Origin: Pseudomonadota bacterium
GTDB lineage: Bacteria; Pseudomonadota; Alphaproteobacteria; Reyranellales; Reyranellaceae
Reading direction: 5' to 3'
DNA: 32,732 nucleotides
Assembly (NCBI GenBank): GCA_023416135.1
Contig: JAEZIF010000100.1
Location: forward strand, 1 to 32,732
Both the position numbers and the translations under genes were made by a program. Under the pieces are notes generated by a model. It worked only from the letters and a program-made list of their open reading frames with translations. It made no database searches and was not told the DNA's origin. Shown one piece after another: positions 6,952 to 15,105 of this stretch; within the stretch, counting starts at the first letter, position 1, and the number at the start of each line of letters is the position of its first letter.

Positions 6952-8205
6952 ATGCCCGTCGTCGAAGAGTTGAAACGCATCGTCGAGAAGCTGACCGGCT
7001 TCGGCCGGCCCGGGCGGCGCGAGCTTGCCCGCCTGACCCAGTCGCGCGTTCCCCAGCTCTTTCGCTTTCGCGAGGACGGTGAGACCCCCAACAATCGCCT
7101 GCCGCTGGTCGTCTATCGCGGCGCGCTGCGGCTCGACGAGGCGTGTGATCCGGCTGCCGTGCTCGAGGAGACCTTCGCCCGCCATGGCTGGCGCGAGGCA
7201 TGGCGTGACGGCATCTACGATTTCCTGCACTTCCACTCGGCGACCCACGAGGTGCTGGGCTTCGCTCGCGGCAAGGTAACGATCGAGTTCGGCGGCCGCC
7301 GCGGCCGCACACTCACTCTGAACACCGGCGACGTTGCGGTGCTGCCGGCCGGCATCGGCCATCGCCGAATCACGAGCAGTGATGATCTCTTGGTGGTCGG
7401 CGCCTATCCGGGCGGCGGCCGTTATGACGAGCCGCGGCCCGACGAGATCGACTACGCCGACGCCCTGGCCTCGATCGCGAAGGTCAAGATGCCGCGCCAG
7501 GATCCGGTCTATGGAGTCGCCGGGCCGCTGGTCGAACTATGGCGCAAGCCGGCTCCGGTACGCCGGCGTCGGGCCAATGGCGACCGTCGCGCCAAGGCGC
7601 GGTCGGCCCGCCGCCGCCCCGCCGCGCGCGCCTGCGGGAGCAGTGGCAATGGTCGCGCCGTCGGCCGCTGGGAGCAGGCGAACCCTGCCTGGCAAGGTCT
7701 GGCTGCTGCTGCGGATGACGGGCGAGGGCTTCGTCTCGGACGATGGCTGGAGCCGTGCCGCCTCGATTGCCTACTTCACGTTGTTCTCCGTTGCGCCGAC
7801 ATTGCTGGTCATGATCGCGGTAGCCGGGCTGGCCTTCGGCCAAGACGCCGCGCAAGGCGCCATCGTCGACCAACTCAGCGGTTTGATGGGGCAGGCAACG
7901 GCCGAGGCGCTGCAGGCCATGATACGCAGCGCGTCCGACCGCATGAGCGGCACCTGGGCCACGGTGATCGGCCTGATTGCCATCCTGCTTGCGACGACCG
8001 GTGTGTTTGGCGAGGTCCAGTCGTCCCTGAACACCGTGTGGAACGCCAAGTCGCGCCGATCCACCGTGTCGCGCCTGGTACGGGCCAGGATCGCCAGCCT
8101 CGGCCTGGTCGTTGCCTTCGGCTTCGTGCTCATGGTGTCGCTGGCCGTCAGCGCCGCCCTCACGGCCCTGCTGACCTTTCTGCACGGAATTTTCCCCGTG
8201 CTTGA
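6952..8205 (+). CDS. YjlB-like cupin protein, frame running on over yihY
   Basis: The first 200 residues are a complete YjlB-like cupin. They open near PNNRLPLVVYRGAL and carry cupin motif 1 in FLHFHSATHEVLGFARGK, with the metal-binding His/His/Glu pattern. Motif 2 is GDVAVLPAGIGHRRI, and the domain closes with the family-typical VVGAYPGGGRYD and GPLVELW near 7551. Relatives normally stop about here. In this sequence the frame stays open to 8205 and adds some 217 Arg-rich, low-complexity residues that are simply another frame of the yihY gene. CAGGAG 6 bases before the ATG supports the start. I regard the cupin as real and the extension as an artefact of a lost stop or a frameshift near 7555-7600. 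Its substrate is unknown. Confidence 0.72.
   Translation: MPVVEELKRIVEKLTGFGRPGRRELARLTQSRVPQLFRFREDGETPNNRLPLVVYRGALRLDEACDPAAVLEETFARHGWREAWRDGIYDFLHFHSATHEVLGFARGKVTIEFGGRRGRTLTLNTGDVAVLPAGIGHRRITSSDDLLVVGAYPGGGRYDEPRPDEIDYADALASIAKVKMPRQDPVYGVAGPLVELWRKPAPVRRRRANGDRRAKARSARRRPAARACGSSGNGRAVGRWEQANPAWQGLAAAADDGRGLRLGRWLEPCRLDCLLHVVLRCADIAGHDRGSRAGLRPRRRARRHRRPTQRFDGAGNGRGAAGHDTQRVRPHERHLGHGDRPDCHPACDDRCVWRGPVVPEHRVERQVAPIHRVAPGTGQDRQPRPGRCLRLRAHGVAGRQRRPHGPADLSARNFPRA
7636..7640 (+). promoter_or_regulatory. Shine-Dalgarno that decides the yihY start
   Basis: GGGAG lies 8 bases before the ATG at 7649. The upstream in-frame ATG at 7577 has no comparable purine-rich site, so the shorter start is preferred. 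Confidence 0.5.
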
Positions 8206-8539
8206 AGTGGGCCTTGCCGCACTCGATTTCCTCCTGTCGATCGTGCTGATCTCCGCCCTCTTCGCGGCCATGTACAAGGTGCTGCCCGATACGCCGATCG
8301 CTTGGCATGACGTCATCGTCGGTGCGGTCTGCGCCACGCTTTTGTTCGCCGCCGGCAAGTACCTGATCGCGCTCTATATCGGGCAAAGCGACATCGCCTC
8401 GAGCTTCGGGGCGGCCGGCGCGTTGATCGTGCTGCTGGTCTGGATCTTCTACTCGGCGCAGATTTTCCTGCTGGGCGCGGAGTTCACCCGTGCCTGGGCC
8501 TGCGTCTTCGGCAGCCGCTGCGCGCCCAACGAGCCCTGA
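7649..8539 (+). CDS. YihY/BrkB family inner-membrane protein
   Basis: From the ATG at 7649 this is a 296-residue polytopic protein of the YihY/BrkB family (formerly called ribonuclease BN, a name now considered mistaken). The family opening is GFVSDDGWSRAASIAYFTLF followed by SVAPTLLVMIAVAG. Later hallmarks are VFGEVQSSLNTVWNA in the middle and FGAAGALIVLLVWIFYSAQI near the C-terminus, ending in a FLLGAEFTR-type motif. About six membrane helices are visible. The function is not established; proposals include transport or cell-envelope roles. An ATG at 7577 would add 24 Ala/Pro/Arg-rich residues. The 5' half overlaps the out-of-frame extension of the cupin frame. Confidence 0.92.
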   Translation: MVAPSAAGSRRTLPGKVWLLLRMTGEGFVSDDGWSRAASIAYFTLFSVAPTLLVMIAVAGLAFGQDAAQGAIVDQLSGLMGQATAEALQAMIRSASDRMSGTWATVIGLIAILLATTGVFGEVQSSLNTVWNAKSRRSTVSRLVRARIASLGLVVAFGFVLMVSLAVSAALTALLTFLHGIFPVLEVGLAALDFLLSIVLISALFAAMYKVLPDTPIAWHDVIVGAVCATLLFAAGKYLIALYIGQSDIASSFGAAGALIVLLVWIFYSAQIFLLGAEFTRAWACVFGSRCAPNEP

Positions 8540-8677
8540 CCGGCAGTGTGGCGGGAAGGCCACTGTCGATCGGATTCGTCTGGTTCGTCCCGCGCTGCCC
8601 CGATTGCGCCACGTCCTTGCGCAACGCTTGAGGCGTGGCGTCGTTCTTGTCTCGTTGGTGGTGCGGAGCCTTGGGCA

Positions 8678-9274
8678 ATGAAGCGCGGAATTCTCGTGGC
8701 AACTCTCATGATGACGGTGGCTGGTGTCGCCAGCGCTAACCTGCTGACGACGTCGCCTCGAGATGTGACCTCGCCGTCACCGACACGGCAAGCACCACAG
8801 GCGCGGGCTGAAACCCTGGCGCCGCCAGCCGTCGCCAAAAGTAACGAGGGCAGGGTCGACAACAAGATGCGCGCCCAGCCTGCACTGGCAGCTACAACTC
8901 CTGCGACGCCTGTCTTGGCGCCCACCACTCCGGCAAAGGTCGCGTCGTCACAGACTGCGCACAAGGCCACCGCCGAGGCGCAGCAGGCGCCGGTACCGTT
9001 CCAAATGAAGCCTCGGCCGCCCGCTAACCTGCCTCCCGTCGAGGAAACGGCAACCGAGGCGAAACCGGCAGAGAAACCTGCTGAAACAGTAGCGGACGCC
9101 GTGGGCGATGTCGCGGGCGAGAGCGCCGCCCGCGCCGCCATCGAGGCCGACGGCTATAAGAGCGTGAAGCTGCTTCGCAAGGGCACCAACGGCGTTTGGC
9201 ATGCCAGTGGCCTGCGCGGCAAGACGACTGTCATGCTGACAGTCGACTCCAGCGGATCCGTATCGGCCGACTAG
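8678..9274 (+). CDS. secreted Ala/Pro-rich hypothetical protein
   Basis: A protein of 198 residues. An N-terminal signal peptide (about residues 1-20, MKRGILVATLMMTVAGVASA) is followed by about 130 residues of Ala/Pro/Thr/Lys-rich, low-complexity sequence that looks like a disordered periplasmic linker. The C-terminal 50 residues form a small folded-looking region (AAIEADGYKSVKLLRKGTNG, then WHASGLRGKTTVMLTVD). That tail resembles the PepSY-like/YpeB-type small domains found at the end of many alphaproteobacterial exported proteins; this is a weak resemblance. GGAG precedes the ATG by about 10 bases. The frame is open 44 codons further upstream but without a better start. A 7-bp inverted repeat (8607-8613 with 8634-8640) lies in the gap after yihY. 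Confidence 0.72.
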   Translation: MKRGILVATLMMTVAGVASANLLTTSPRDVTSPSPTRQAPQARAETLAPPAVAKSNEGRVDNKMRAQPALAATTPATPVLAPTTPAKVASSQTAHKATAEAQQAPVPFQMKPRPPANLPPVEETATEAKPAEKPAETVADAVGDVAGESAARAAIEADGYKSVKLLRKGTNGVWHASGLRGKTTVMLTVDSSGSVSAD

Positions 9275-9295
9275 ATGTAGAGGTCGTACGCCGGC

Positions 9296-9583
9296 TCACC
9301 TCAAGGAATCGACGAACCTCGCCAGCGCCACGTCCTTCTCGCTCAATCCCCCGGCATCGTGCGTCGACAGCACGATCTCGACGTTGCTGTAGACGTTGGA
9401 CCACTCCGGGTGGTGGTCGGCTTTTTCGGCAGCCAGGGCCACCCTGGTCATGAATGCCCAAGCCTCGTTGAAATCTGCGAACTTCAGGCTGCGCTTGATG
9501 GCATCGCGGCCCGGAACTTCTTGCCATTTCGGCAGGGACGCGAGGGCTTCGACGCGGGCGGCTCCGGCGAGCTTGGTAGTCAT
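9296..9583 (-). CDS. phhB: pterin-4a-carbinolamine dehydratase
   Basis: A 95-residue enzyme that dehydrates 4a-hydroxytetrahydrobiopterin, recycling the pterin cofactor of aromatic amino-acid hydroxylases. The diagnostic motif EKADHHPEW lies at residues 53-61, with the catalytic His pair, followed by the equally typical NVEIVLSTHDAGGLSEKDVA. The length matches the family (95-110). A near-perfect Shine-Dalgarno fixes the ATG. No phenylalanine hydroxylase gene (phhA) is in the window, so the enzyme may serve a hydroxylase or molybdopterin-related role elsewhere. It is transcribed divergently from the ABC substrate-binding protein, with an 82-base gap. Confidence 0.95.
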   Translation of the reverse strand: MTTKLAGAARVEALASLPKWQEVPGRDAIKRSLKFADFNEAWAFMTRVALAAEKADHHPEWSNVYSNVEIVLSTHDAGGLSEKDVALARFVDSLR

Positions 9584-9587
9584 TGTG

Positions 9588-9596
9588 TCACCTCCT
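9588..9596 (-). promoter_or_regulatory. near-perfect Shine-Dalgarno of the pterin dehydratase gene
   Basis: On the minus strand AGGAGGTGA lies 4 bases before the ATG at 9583. This nine-base match to the anti-Shine-Dalgarno is the longest in the window and settles the start. Confidence 0.65.
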
Positions 9597-9654
9597 GATA
9601 TGGCGTGAAGCTTGCCTCATTCGCGAGCAGCGGCCTAGGCTCCGCACCTGCTTC

Positions 9655-9660
9655 AGGAGG
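9655..9660 (+). promoter_or_regulatory. Shine-Dalgarno supporting a GTG start of the ABC receptor
   Basis: AGGAGG lies 5 bases before GTG at 9666, and that GTG opens directly into a signal peptide. This justifies the non-ATG start. Confidence 0.6.
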
Positions 9661-9665
9661 CTTCA

Positions 9666-11192
9666 GTGAAATTGCTTCGACGTACTGCATTCATCGCCGC
9701 TGCCGCCATGGCGCTGGCGCCGCCCGCCTTTGCCCAAAAAGGCGCCGATACCTTGCGTATCCTGTTCCAGGACGCGGTGCCCAACGTCGACATGTACTTC
9801 AATAGCCAGCGCACCGGTCTGATCCTGGCGCATCAGGCGTGGGACATGCTGGTCCATCGCGATCCGGCGACCTTCGAGATCAAGCCGGCACTCGCCACCG
9901 ACTGGAAGTTCGCCGAGGACAACTCGCTCGACCTCACCATCCGCCAGGGCGTGAAGTTCCACGATGGCAGCACGCTCACCCCCGACGACGTGGTCTACAC
10001 CATCAACATGGCGGCCAATCCCGAGAGCAAGGTTGCGACGCCGTCGAACTACGCCTGGATCGACAAGGCCGAGAAGACCGGGGATTGGACGGTGCGCATC
10101 AAGATGAAGAGGCCGACGCCGGCGGCGCTGGAATATCTCGCCATGGTGACGCCGATCCATCCCAAGGCCTACCGCGAGAAGGTCGGGCCCGAGGGCTTCG
10201 CCGCCAAGCCGGTCGGCGCCGGCCCCTACAAGATCGTCAAGAACGAGCAGGGCAAGGAAGTCGTCTTCGAGCGCTTCGACGACTACTGGGCAGGCTCGCC
10301 CAAGGGCAAGCCGGCGATCAAGACCCTGCACGTGCGCTTCGTGCCCGACGTAACCACCGCGGTGACCGAGCTCCTGGCCCAGCGCGCCGACTGGGTGTGG
10401 AACTTCAATCCCGACCAACTCGCCAACATCAACAAGATGCCGCACCTGCAGGCGACACAGCAGGAGTCGATGCGCATCGGCTATCTCTCGATCGACGCCG
10501 CCGGCCGTTCGGGCAAGGACAATCCGCTCACCAACATGAAGGTGCGCCAGGCGATCTGGCATGCCATCAACCGCCAGGAGATGGCCGACAAGCTGGTCCA
10601 GGGCGGCAGTCGCGTGCCGCAGGCGCCATGCTTCCCCACCCAGTTCGGCTGCGACGCCGACGCCGCGGTAAAGTATGCCTACGACCCGGCCAAGGCCAAG
10701 GCTCTGCTCGCCGAAGCGGGCTTCCCCAACGGCTTCGATATCGAGCTGCTGACCTACGTGCCGGTGACGTCGTGGACGGCGGCAATCCAGAACTATCTCC
10801 AGGCGGTCGGCATTCGTGCCAAGATCAACCAGATGCAGGTGGCGCCGGCGATCCAGAAGGCGTGGCGCGGTGAGGCCCAGCTCTATCACGGCTCATGGGG
10901 CAGCTACTCGATCAACGACGTCTCGGCGATCTTCCCGGTGATGTACGGCAAGGACGCCAACGACAACTACAGTCGCGATCCCGAGCTCGAGGCGCTGGTC
11001 GCCGAGGGCGGCAACACGTCCGACCCGGCGGCGCGCAAGAAAGCCTATTCGGCGGCGGTCAAGCTGATGACCGAGAAGGCCTACTGGCTGGCGCTGTTCA
11101 CTTACGTGAACGCCTACGCGTTCACGAAGCAGCTCGAGTTCAAGACCTATCCCGACGAGCTGCCGCGCTTCTATCTGGCGAAGTGGAAGTAG
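9666..11192 (+). CDS. ABC transporter substrate-binding protein, family 5 (peptide/nickel type)
   Basis: A 508-residue periplasmic receptor starting at GTG. A signal peptide of about 24 residues ends in PPAFA. The mature part follows the SBP_bac_5 pattern: LRILFQDAVPNVDMYF, then the family signature LTIRQGVKFHDGSTLTPDDV near 95-114, and MKVRQAIWHAINRQEM in the second half. Family members bind peptides, nickel, heme or small organic molecules for DppBCDF-type importers. The permease and ATPase genes are transcribed toward it from the opposite strand, with 16 bases between its stop and that of the NicC-like gene. It is the likely receptor for that importer although not in the same transcript. 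Confidence 0.93.
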   Translation: MKLLRRTAFIAAAAMALAPPAFAQKGADTLRILFQDAVPNVDMYFNSQRTGLILAHQAWDMLVHRDPATFEIKPALATDWKFAEDNSLDLTIRQGVKFHDGSTLTPDDVVYTINMAANPESKVATPSNYAWIDKAEKTGDWTVRIKMKRPTPAALEYLAMVTPIHPKAYREKVGPEGFAAKPVGAGPYKIVKNEQGKEVVFERFDDYWAGSPKGKPAIKTLHVRFVPDVTTAVTELLAQRADWVWNFNPDQLANINKMPHLQATQQESMRIGYLSIDAAGRSGKDNPLTNMKVRQAIWHAINRQEMADKLVQGGSRVPQAPCFPTQFGCDADAAVKYAYDPAKAKALLAEAGFPNGFDIELLTYVPVTSWTAAIQNYLQAVGIRAKINQMQVAPAIQKAWRGEAQLYHGSWGSYSINDVSAIFPVMYGKDANDNYSRDPELEALVAEGGNTSDPAARKKAYSAAVKLMTEKAYWLALFTYVNAYAFTKQLEFKTYPDELPRFYLAKWK

Positions 11193-11208
11193 TCGGCGGT
11201 CCGGAAGA

Positions 11209-12336
11209 CTATGCGAGCGGGGCGGTCCAGGCGTTGTAGCCGTACACCCAGTCGGTGTCTGTGACGCCCTTGCCCCAGCTGTTGGTTCGCGAGGTGAGCT
11301 GCATCTTCGCGGTCCGCGGCTTGCGGTTGAGTTCATAGCGCTCCAGCGCGGCGGCAATGCCGTCGCGCTCGACGCCCGCGAGGCAGCGCGACAGGATCGC
11401 GGCGTCCTCGATCGCCATCGCCGCGCCCTGCGCCATGTAGGGCGTCATGGGATGGCAGGCGTCGCCCAACAAAGCGACCTTGCCGTCGACCCAGCGCTCC
11501 AGCGGATCGCGCTCGACCAGCGGCCGCTTGTGCACGTCGGGACAGGCCGCCAGCACGCGCTTCACGTCGGGGTGAAACCCTTCGAACGACGCACGCAGGA
11601 CGTTCACGTCGCCCTTGGTGGACCAGGATTCGAGATTGAAGCCCGGCTCGGGCTGGCTGGTGACGAAGTACACCTCGCTGCGATCGGGCTTCACCGGATA
11701 CATGACGATGTGGCGATCCTCGCCCCACCACTTGGTGCAGTCGCCCATGTCGAAGCCGTCGAGGCGCGCCGCCGGATAAACCGTGCGATAGGCGATGCGG
11801 CCGGTGAAACGTGGCTCCTCCTCGCCGAACAGGATGGTGCGCGCCACCGAGTTCACGCCGTCGGCGGCGACGACGGCATCGGCGGTAACGGCCCGGCCGT
11901 TGGCGAAGGCGAGCCGCACGCCGTCTCGGGTCTGGTCGAGGTCCTCGAGCTTGTGATCGAGATGGATCAGCTTGTCCGGCACGATGCTGGCCAGCGCCGC
12001 ATGCAGGTCGCCGCGATGGGCAAGAAGATACGGCGCGCCGTACTTGTCCTCGGCCGACCGGCCGAACAGCATGTCGAACAGGACTTCGCCGGTGCGCCAG
12101 TCGCGGTTGTTCCACGAACGGGGATAGAAAGTCTCGGCGCGCAGATGCTGCTCGAGCCCGAGGCCGCGCAGCACATGCATGGCGTTGCAGCCGATCTGGA
12201 TGCCGGCGCCGAGCCGCGTGAGCTGATGGGCCTGTTCGTAGACGGCGACCGTGTGGCCGGCCCTGCGCAATGACGCGGCCGAGGCCAGCCCGCCCATGCC
12301 GGCGCCGATGATGGCAATTGTCAGAGCAGCAGGCAT
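11209..12336 (-). CDS. FAD-dependent aromatic hydroxylase, NicC (6-hydroxynicotinate 3-monooxygenase)-like
   Basis: A 375-residue group A flavoprotein monooxygenase. The FAD-binding IIGAGMGGLASAASLRRAG is at about residues 8-26 and the second flavin motif VALLGDACHPMTPYMAQGAA lies near 285-305. Several stretches match the NicC subfamily as I remember it: RLGAGIQIGCNAMHVLRGLG, YGAPYLLAHRGDLHA, CTKWWGEDRHIVMYPV and the C-terminal DWVYGYNAW. NicC decarboxylates and hydroxylates 6-hydroxynicotinate using NADH and O2; the exact substrate here is not proven. Start chosen at the ATG that opens into the FAD fold; it overlaps the end of the upstream ATPase gene by 16 bases, so it is the last gene of the ABC operon. 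This links import and ring hydroxylation. Confidence 0.88.
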   Translation of the reverse strand: MPAALTIAIIGAGMGGLASAASLRRAGHTVAVYEQAHQLTRLGAGIQIGCNAMHVLRGLGLEQHLRAETFYPRSWNNRDWRTGEVLFDMLFGRSAEDKYGAPYLLAHRGDLHAALASIVPDKLIHLDHKLEDLDQTRDGVRLAFANGRAVTADAVVAADGVNSVARTILFGEEEPRFTGRIAYRTVYPAARLDGFDMGDCTKWWGEDRHIVMYPVKPDRSEVYFVTSQPEPGFNLESWSTKGDVNVLRASFEGFHPDVKRVLAACPDVHKRPLVERDPLERWVDGKVALLGDACHPMTPYMAQGAAMAIEDAAILSRCLAGVERDGIAAALERYELNRKPRTAKMQLTSRTNSWGKGVTDTDWVYGYNAWTAPLA

Positions 12337-13268
12337 TCGACGCCGCCGGCAGGCCGCGGGTTCCAGGGCGGCGTCTCGGCCGAACAGCGCGGTTCGGCGA
12401 TCGGGCAGCGCGGATGGAAACGGCAGCCCGGCGGGATGTTGGCGGGATCGGGCAGCGTGTCGCCCAGGCCGACATCGGGCACGCCCAGTCCCGGTTCGGG
12501 TGTCAGCACCGAGGCGAGCAAGGCCCTGGTGTAGGGATGCTCGGGCTGCCGGAACAGTCTCTCTGTCGGCGCGCGCTCGACGAAGCGGCCGAGAAACATG
12601 ACCGCCACTTCGCTCGCGACGTGCTCGACGACGGCGAGGTTGTGACTGATGAAGAGATAGGTAAGGCCGAGGTCGCGGCGCAGCTCGGCCAGAAGGTTGA
12701 GGATCTGCGCCTGCACCGAGACGTCGAGGGCGCTGGTCGGCTCGTCGCACACGACGATGCGCGGCCTGAGGACGAGGGCGCGGGCGATGGCGACCCTCTG
12801 GCGCTGACCGCCCGACAGCTCGGTCGGCAGGCGGCGCCCCATCTCGGCGCTCAGGCCCACGCGCGCCAGCATCTCGTCGACGCGCTTGGCGATCTCGCCG
12901 CCCGCGATGTCGCCCTGCGCCTTGAGCGGCATGGCGACGATGTCGCGTACGCGGGTCAGCGGATTGAGCGAGGCGAAGGGATCCTGGAACACCGGCTGGA
13001 TCAGCCGCGCGCGGGCGCGGCGGCCCATGGCGATCACGCGCTGGCCTTCGACCGCGATGTCGCCCGCCGTCGGCTCGAGCAGGCCCAGGATCAGGCGGGC
13101 CAGGGTGGACTTGCCGCAGCCCGATTCACCCACGACGCCCAGGACGCCGCCCGGCGGCACGGCGAAAGAGACGTCGTCGACCGCCACGACGTGACGGTCG
13201 GCGCCGAAAAGCCCGCCTTTGACGCGGAAGGTCCTGCGGACCGCCTTGACCTCGATGGCCGCGTTCAT
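12321..13268 (-). CDS. ABC transporter ATP-binding protein, DppF/OppF type
   Basis: A 315-residue ATPase. Walker A GESGCGKS is at residues 47-54, the signature LSGGQRQR at 150-157, and Walker B with D-loop VVCDEPTSALD at 171-181. The H-loop lies in YLFISHNLAVVEHVA. The C-terminal oligopeptide-type extension carries HPYTRALL and the Cys-rich CRFHPRCPIAEPRC, which in relatives can bind an Fe-S cluster. It starts on an ATGA shared with the stop of the upstream ATPase and overlaps the NicC-like gene by 16 bases. It powers one half of a peptide/opine/nickel-class importer. Confidence 0.94.
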   Translation of the reverse strand: MNAAIEVKAVRRTFRVKGGLFGADRHVVAVDDVSFAVPPGGVLGVVGESGCGKSTLARLILGLLEPTAGDIAVEGQRVIAMGRRARARLIQPVFQDPFASLNPLTRVRDIVAMPLKAQGDIAGGEIAKRVDEMLARVGLSAEMGRRLPTELSGGQRQRVAIARALVLRPRIVVCDEPTSALDVSVQAQILNLLAELRRDLGLTYLFISHNLAVVEHVASEVAVMFLGRFVERAPTERLFRQPEHPYTRALLASVLTPEPGLGVPDVGLGDTLPDPANIPPGCRFHPRCPIAEPRCSAETPPWNPRPAGGVECLLL

Positions 13269-14221
13269 GCCGGCAACCGGCAGAGGAAGTCGTGGCCGGC
13301 GCCGGCGGCATGGCGCGGCACGATGTGGGCGCAGGTCGCGTCGGCGAAGTCGCAGCGCTCGCGGAAGGCGCAGCCTTCGAAGCCGGGCCCGATGCGCGGC
13401 ACCGTGCCGGGTATCGAGCCCAGCGGCTCGTCGCGCTTGATCTTGCCCGGCACCGGCACGCAGCGCAGCAGGCCCTTCGTGTAGGGATGCTTGGGGTTGG
13501 CGAACAGCTCGGCGGTCGGCGCGCTCTCGACCACTTCGCCGGCATACATCACTGACACGCGATGGGCGACGCGGGCCACGATGCCGAGATCGTGCGTGAT
13601 CAACAGCATGCCGAGCCCGAGATCGCGCTGCAGGCCCGCCAGCAGGCGCAGGATCTGCGCCTGGACGGTGACGTCGAGCGCCGTGGTCGGCTCGTCGGCG
13701 ATCAGGAGCTTGGGGTCGCACATCAGCGCCATGGCGATCATCACACGCTGCCGCAGGCCGCCCGAAAGCTGGTGCGGAAACTGACCGAGCCTGAGGCCGG
13801 GTGCCGTGATGCCGACGCGTGCCAGCAGGTCGGCGGCGCGGTCGGTGGCGGCGCGTTGCGTCGTCTTCTTGTGCCGACGCAACACCTCGGTCATCTGCGA
13901 GCCGACGGTGTAGGCGGGATTGAGGCTGGTCATCGGCTCCTGGAAGATCATGGCCATGGCGTTGCCGCGTAGACGCGCCATGGCGGCCTCGCCGAGGCCC
14001 AGAAGGTCCTGGCCTTCGAAGGCAAGCCGCTTGGCCGAGCGTCGTGCGCCGCGGGCCAGAAGGTTCATGACGGCCAGCGCGGTCACCGACTTTCCGCAGC
14101 CCGATTCGCCCACCAGGCAATGGGTCTCGCCGCGCTCGACCGTGACCGAGGCGCCGCGCACCGCCGACACGCGCCCGCCGAAACTCACTTCGAGCTGCTC
14201 GACCTCCAGCAGGGCGCTCAT
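13265..14221 (-). CDS. ABC transporter ATP-binding protein, DppD/OppD type
   Basis: A 318-residue ATPase that pairs with the following DppF-type subunit. Walker A GESGCGKS is at 38-45, the signature LSGGLRQR at 152-159, and Walker B ADEPTTALD at 175-183. The H-loop is in LLITHDLGIVARVA. The C-terminus has HPYTKGLL and the Cys-containing GCAFRERCDFADATC. The ATG at 14221 was chosen because it opens directly into the ABC fold, 10 bases after the permease stop; an upstream in-frame extension would run into the permease gene. Stop and next start overlap by 4 bases. Confidence 0.94.
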   Translation of the reverse strand: MSALLEVEQLEVSFGGRVSAVRGASVTVERGETHCLVGESGCGKSVTALAVMNLLARGARRSAKRLAFEGQDLLGLGEAAMARLRGNAMAMIFQEPMTSLNPAYTVGSQMTEVLRRHKKTTQRAATDRAADLLARVGITAPGLRLGQFPHQLSGGLRQRVMIAMALMCDPKLLIADEPTTALDVTVQAQILRLLAGLQRDLGLGMLLITHDLGIVARVAHRVSVMYAGEVVESAPTAELFANPKHPYTKGLLRCVPVPGKIKRDEPLGSIPGTVPRIGPGFEGCAFRERCDFADATCAHIVPRHAAGAGHDFLCRLPA

Positions 14222-14231
14222 TGATCGGACC

Positions 14232-15095
14232 TCACGGATCGGACCTCGCGCCGAACAGGTCGCGCAGGCCATCGCCCAGCAGGTTGATGCCCAGCACCAG
14301 AACGAAAAGCGCCACGCCGGGGATCACGATCACCCACGGGCTGAAGAACATGTAGTCCTTGGCCTCCGCGATCATCAGGCCCCACGACGGTAGCGGCGGC
14401 GGCACGCCGAGCCCGAGGAAGGACAGCGCCGCCTCGAGCAGGATGGCGAGCGCGATTTCGAGCGTCGCCACGACCACGAGGTGACTGGCGATATTGGGCA
14501 GCACCTCGCCCGCCAGGATGCGAAAGCGGGAGCAGCCGGCGCACCAGGCGGCGGCGACGAAGTCGAGGTTGCGCACCTGCATGGTGGTCGAGCGCGCCAC
14601 CACGGCGAAGCGGTCCCACAGCAGCAGGCCCAGCGTCAGCACCAGCAGGGCCATCGAGCTGCCGAGCAGGCCGACGACGGCCAGCGCCACCAGCACGACC
14701 GGGATGGAAAGCCGCGTCGTGATCGCGAACAGCACCGCATCGTCGACCCGGCCGCCGAGAAAGCCGCCCAGGACGCCGAGCGCGATGCCGATCACGCCGG
14801 ATACCACGGTCACGGTGATGCCGATCACCATCGAGATGCGGCAGCCCCAGATCAGGCGCGAGAGATAGTCGCGGCCGAGCTGGTCGGTGCCGAGGAGATG
14901 GTCGGGATTGGTGCCGGCCATCCAGAAGGGCGGCAGCAGGCGCTTGCTCAGATCCTGGGTGAAGGGATCGTGCGGCACGAGCAGCGGAGCGAAGATGGCG
15001 CAGATCGCGGCAATGCCCACGATCACCGCGCCGATCCAGGTGCTGAGGCTCTTCCAGCCGCGTTTGGGGCCGGCCGTGACCGAGACGACGCTCAT
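14232..15095 (-). CDS. ABC transporter permease, DppC/OppC type
   Basis: A 287-residue inner-membrane subunit. The N-terminal cytoplasmic segment leads into a first helix (WIGAVIVGIAAICAIFAPLL), then the family motif HLLGTDQLGRDYLSRLIWG near 70-88. The EAA-type coupling loop, which docks on the ATPases, lies around DFVAAAWCAGCSRFRILAGE. About six helices are visible. Length is typical. It lies 10 bases after the partner permease and 10 bases before the first ATPase gene, so the four transporter subunits are one transcript. The start was placed at the ATG preceding the charged N-terminus. Confidence 0.93.
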   Translation of the reverse strand: MSVVSVTAGPKRGWKSLSTWIGAVIVGIAAICAIFAPLLVPHDPFTQDLSKRLLPPFWMAGTNPDHLLGTDQLGRDYLSRLIWGCRISMVIGITVTVVSGVIGIALGVLGGFLGGRVDDAVLFAITTRLSIPVVLVALAVVGLLGSSMALLVLTLGLLLWDRFAVVARSTTMQVRNLDFVAAAWCAGCSRFRILAGEVLPNIASHLVVVATLEIALAILLEAALSFLGLGVPPPLPSWGLMIAEAKDYMFFSPWVIVIPGVALFVLVLGINLLGDGLRDLFGARSDP

Positions 15096-15105
15096 GGCCC
15101 CGTAC

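Noticed and set aside
7334..7648. An upstream start of YihY at 7334 giving a 401-residue protein.
   Set aside because: The extra N-terminus lies over the conserved cupin codons and has no similarity to the family; a Shine-Dalgarno supports 7649.
6952..8205. A true cupin-membrane protein fusion.
   Set aside because: The extension is in a different frame from YihY, so it adds none of the membrane protein; it is Arg-rich noise.
8607..8640. A 7-bp inverted repeat (CGCCACG / CGTGGCG) after yihY as a terminator.
   Set aside because: The loop is 20 bases and there is no T-tract; too weak to call as a feature.
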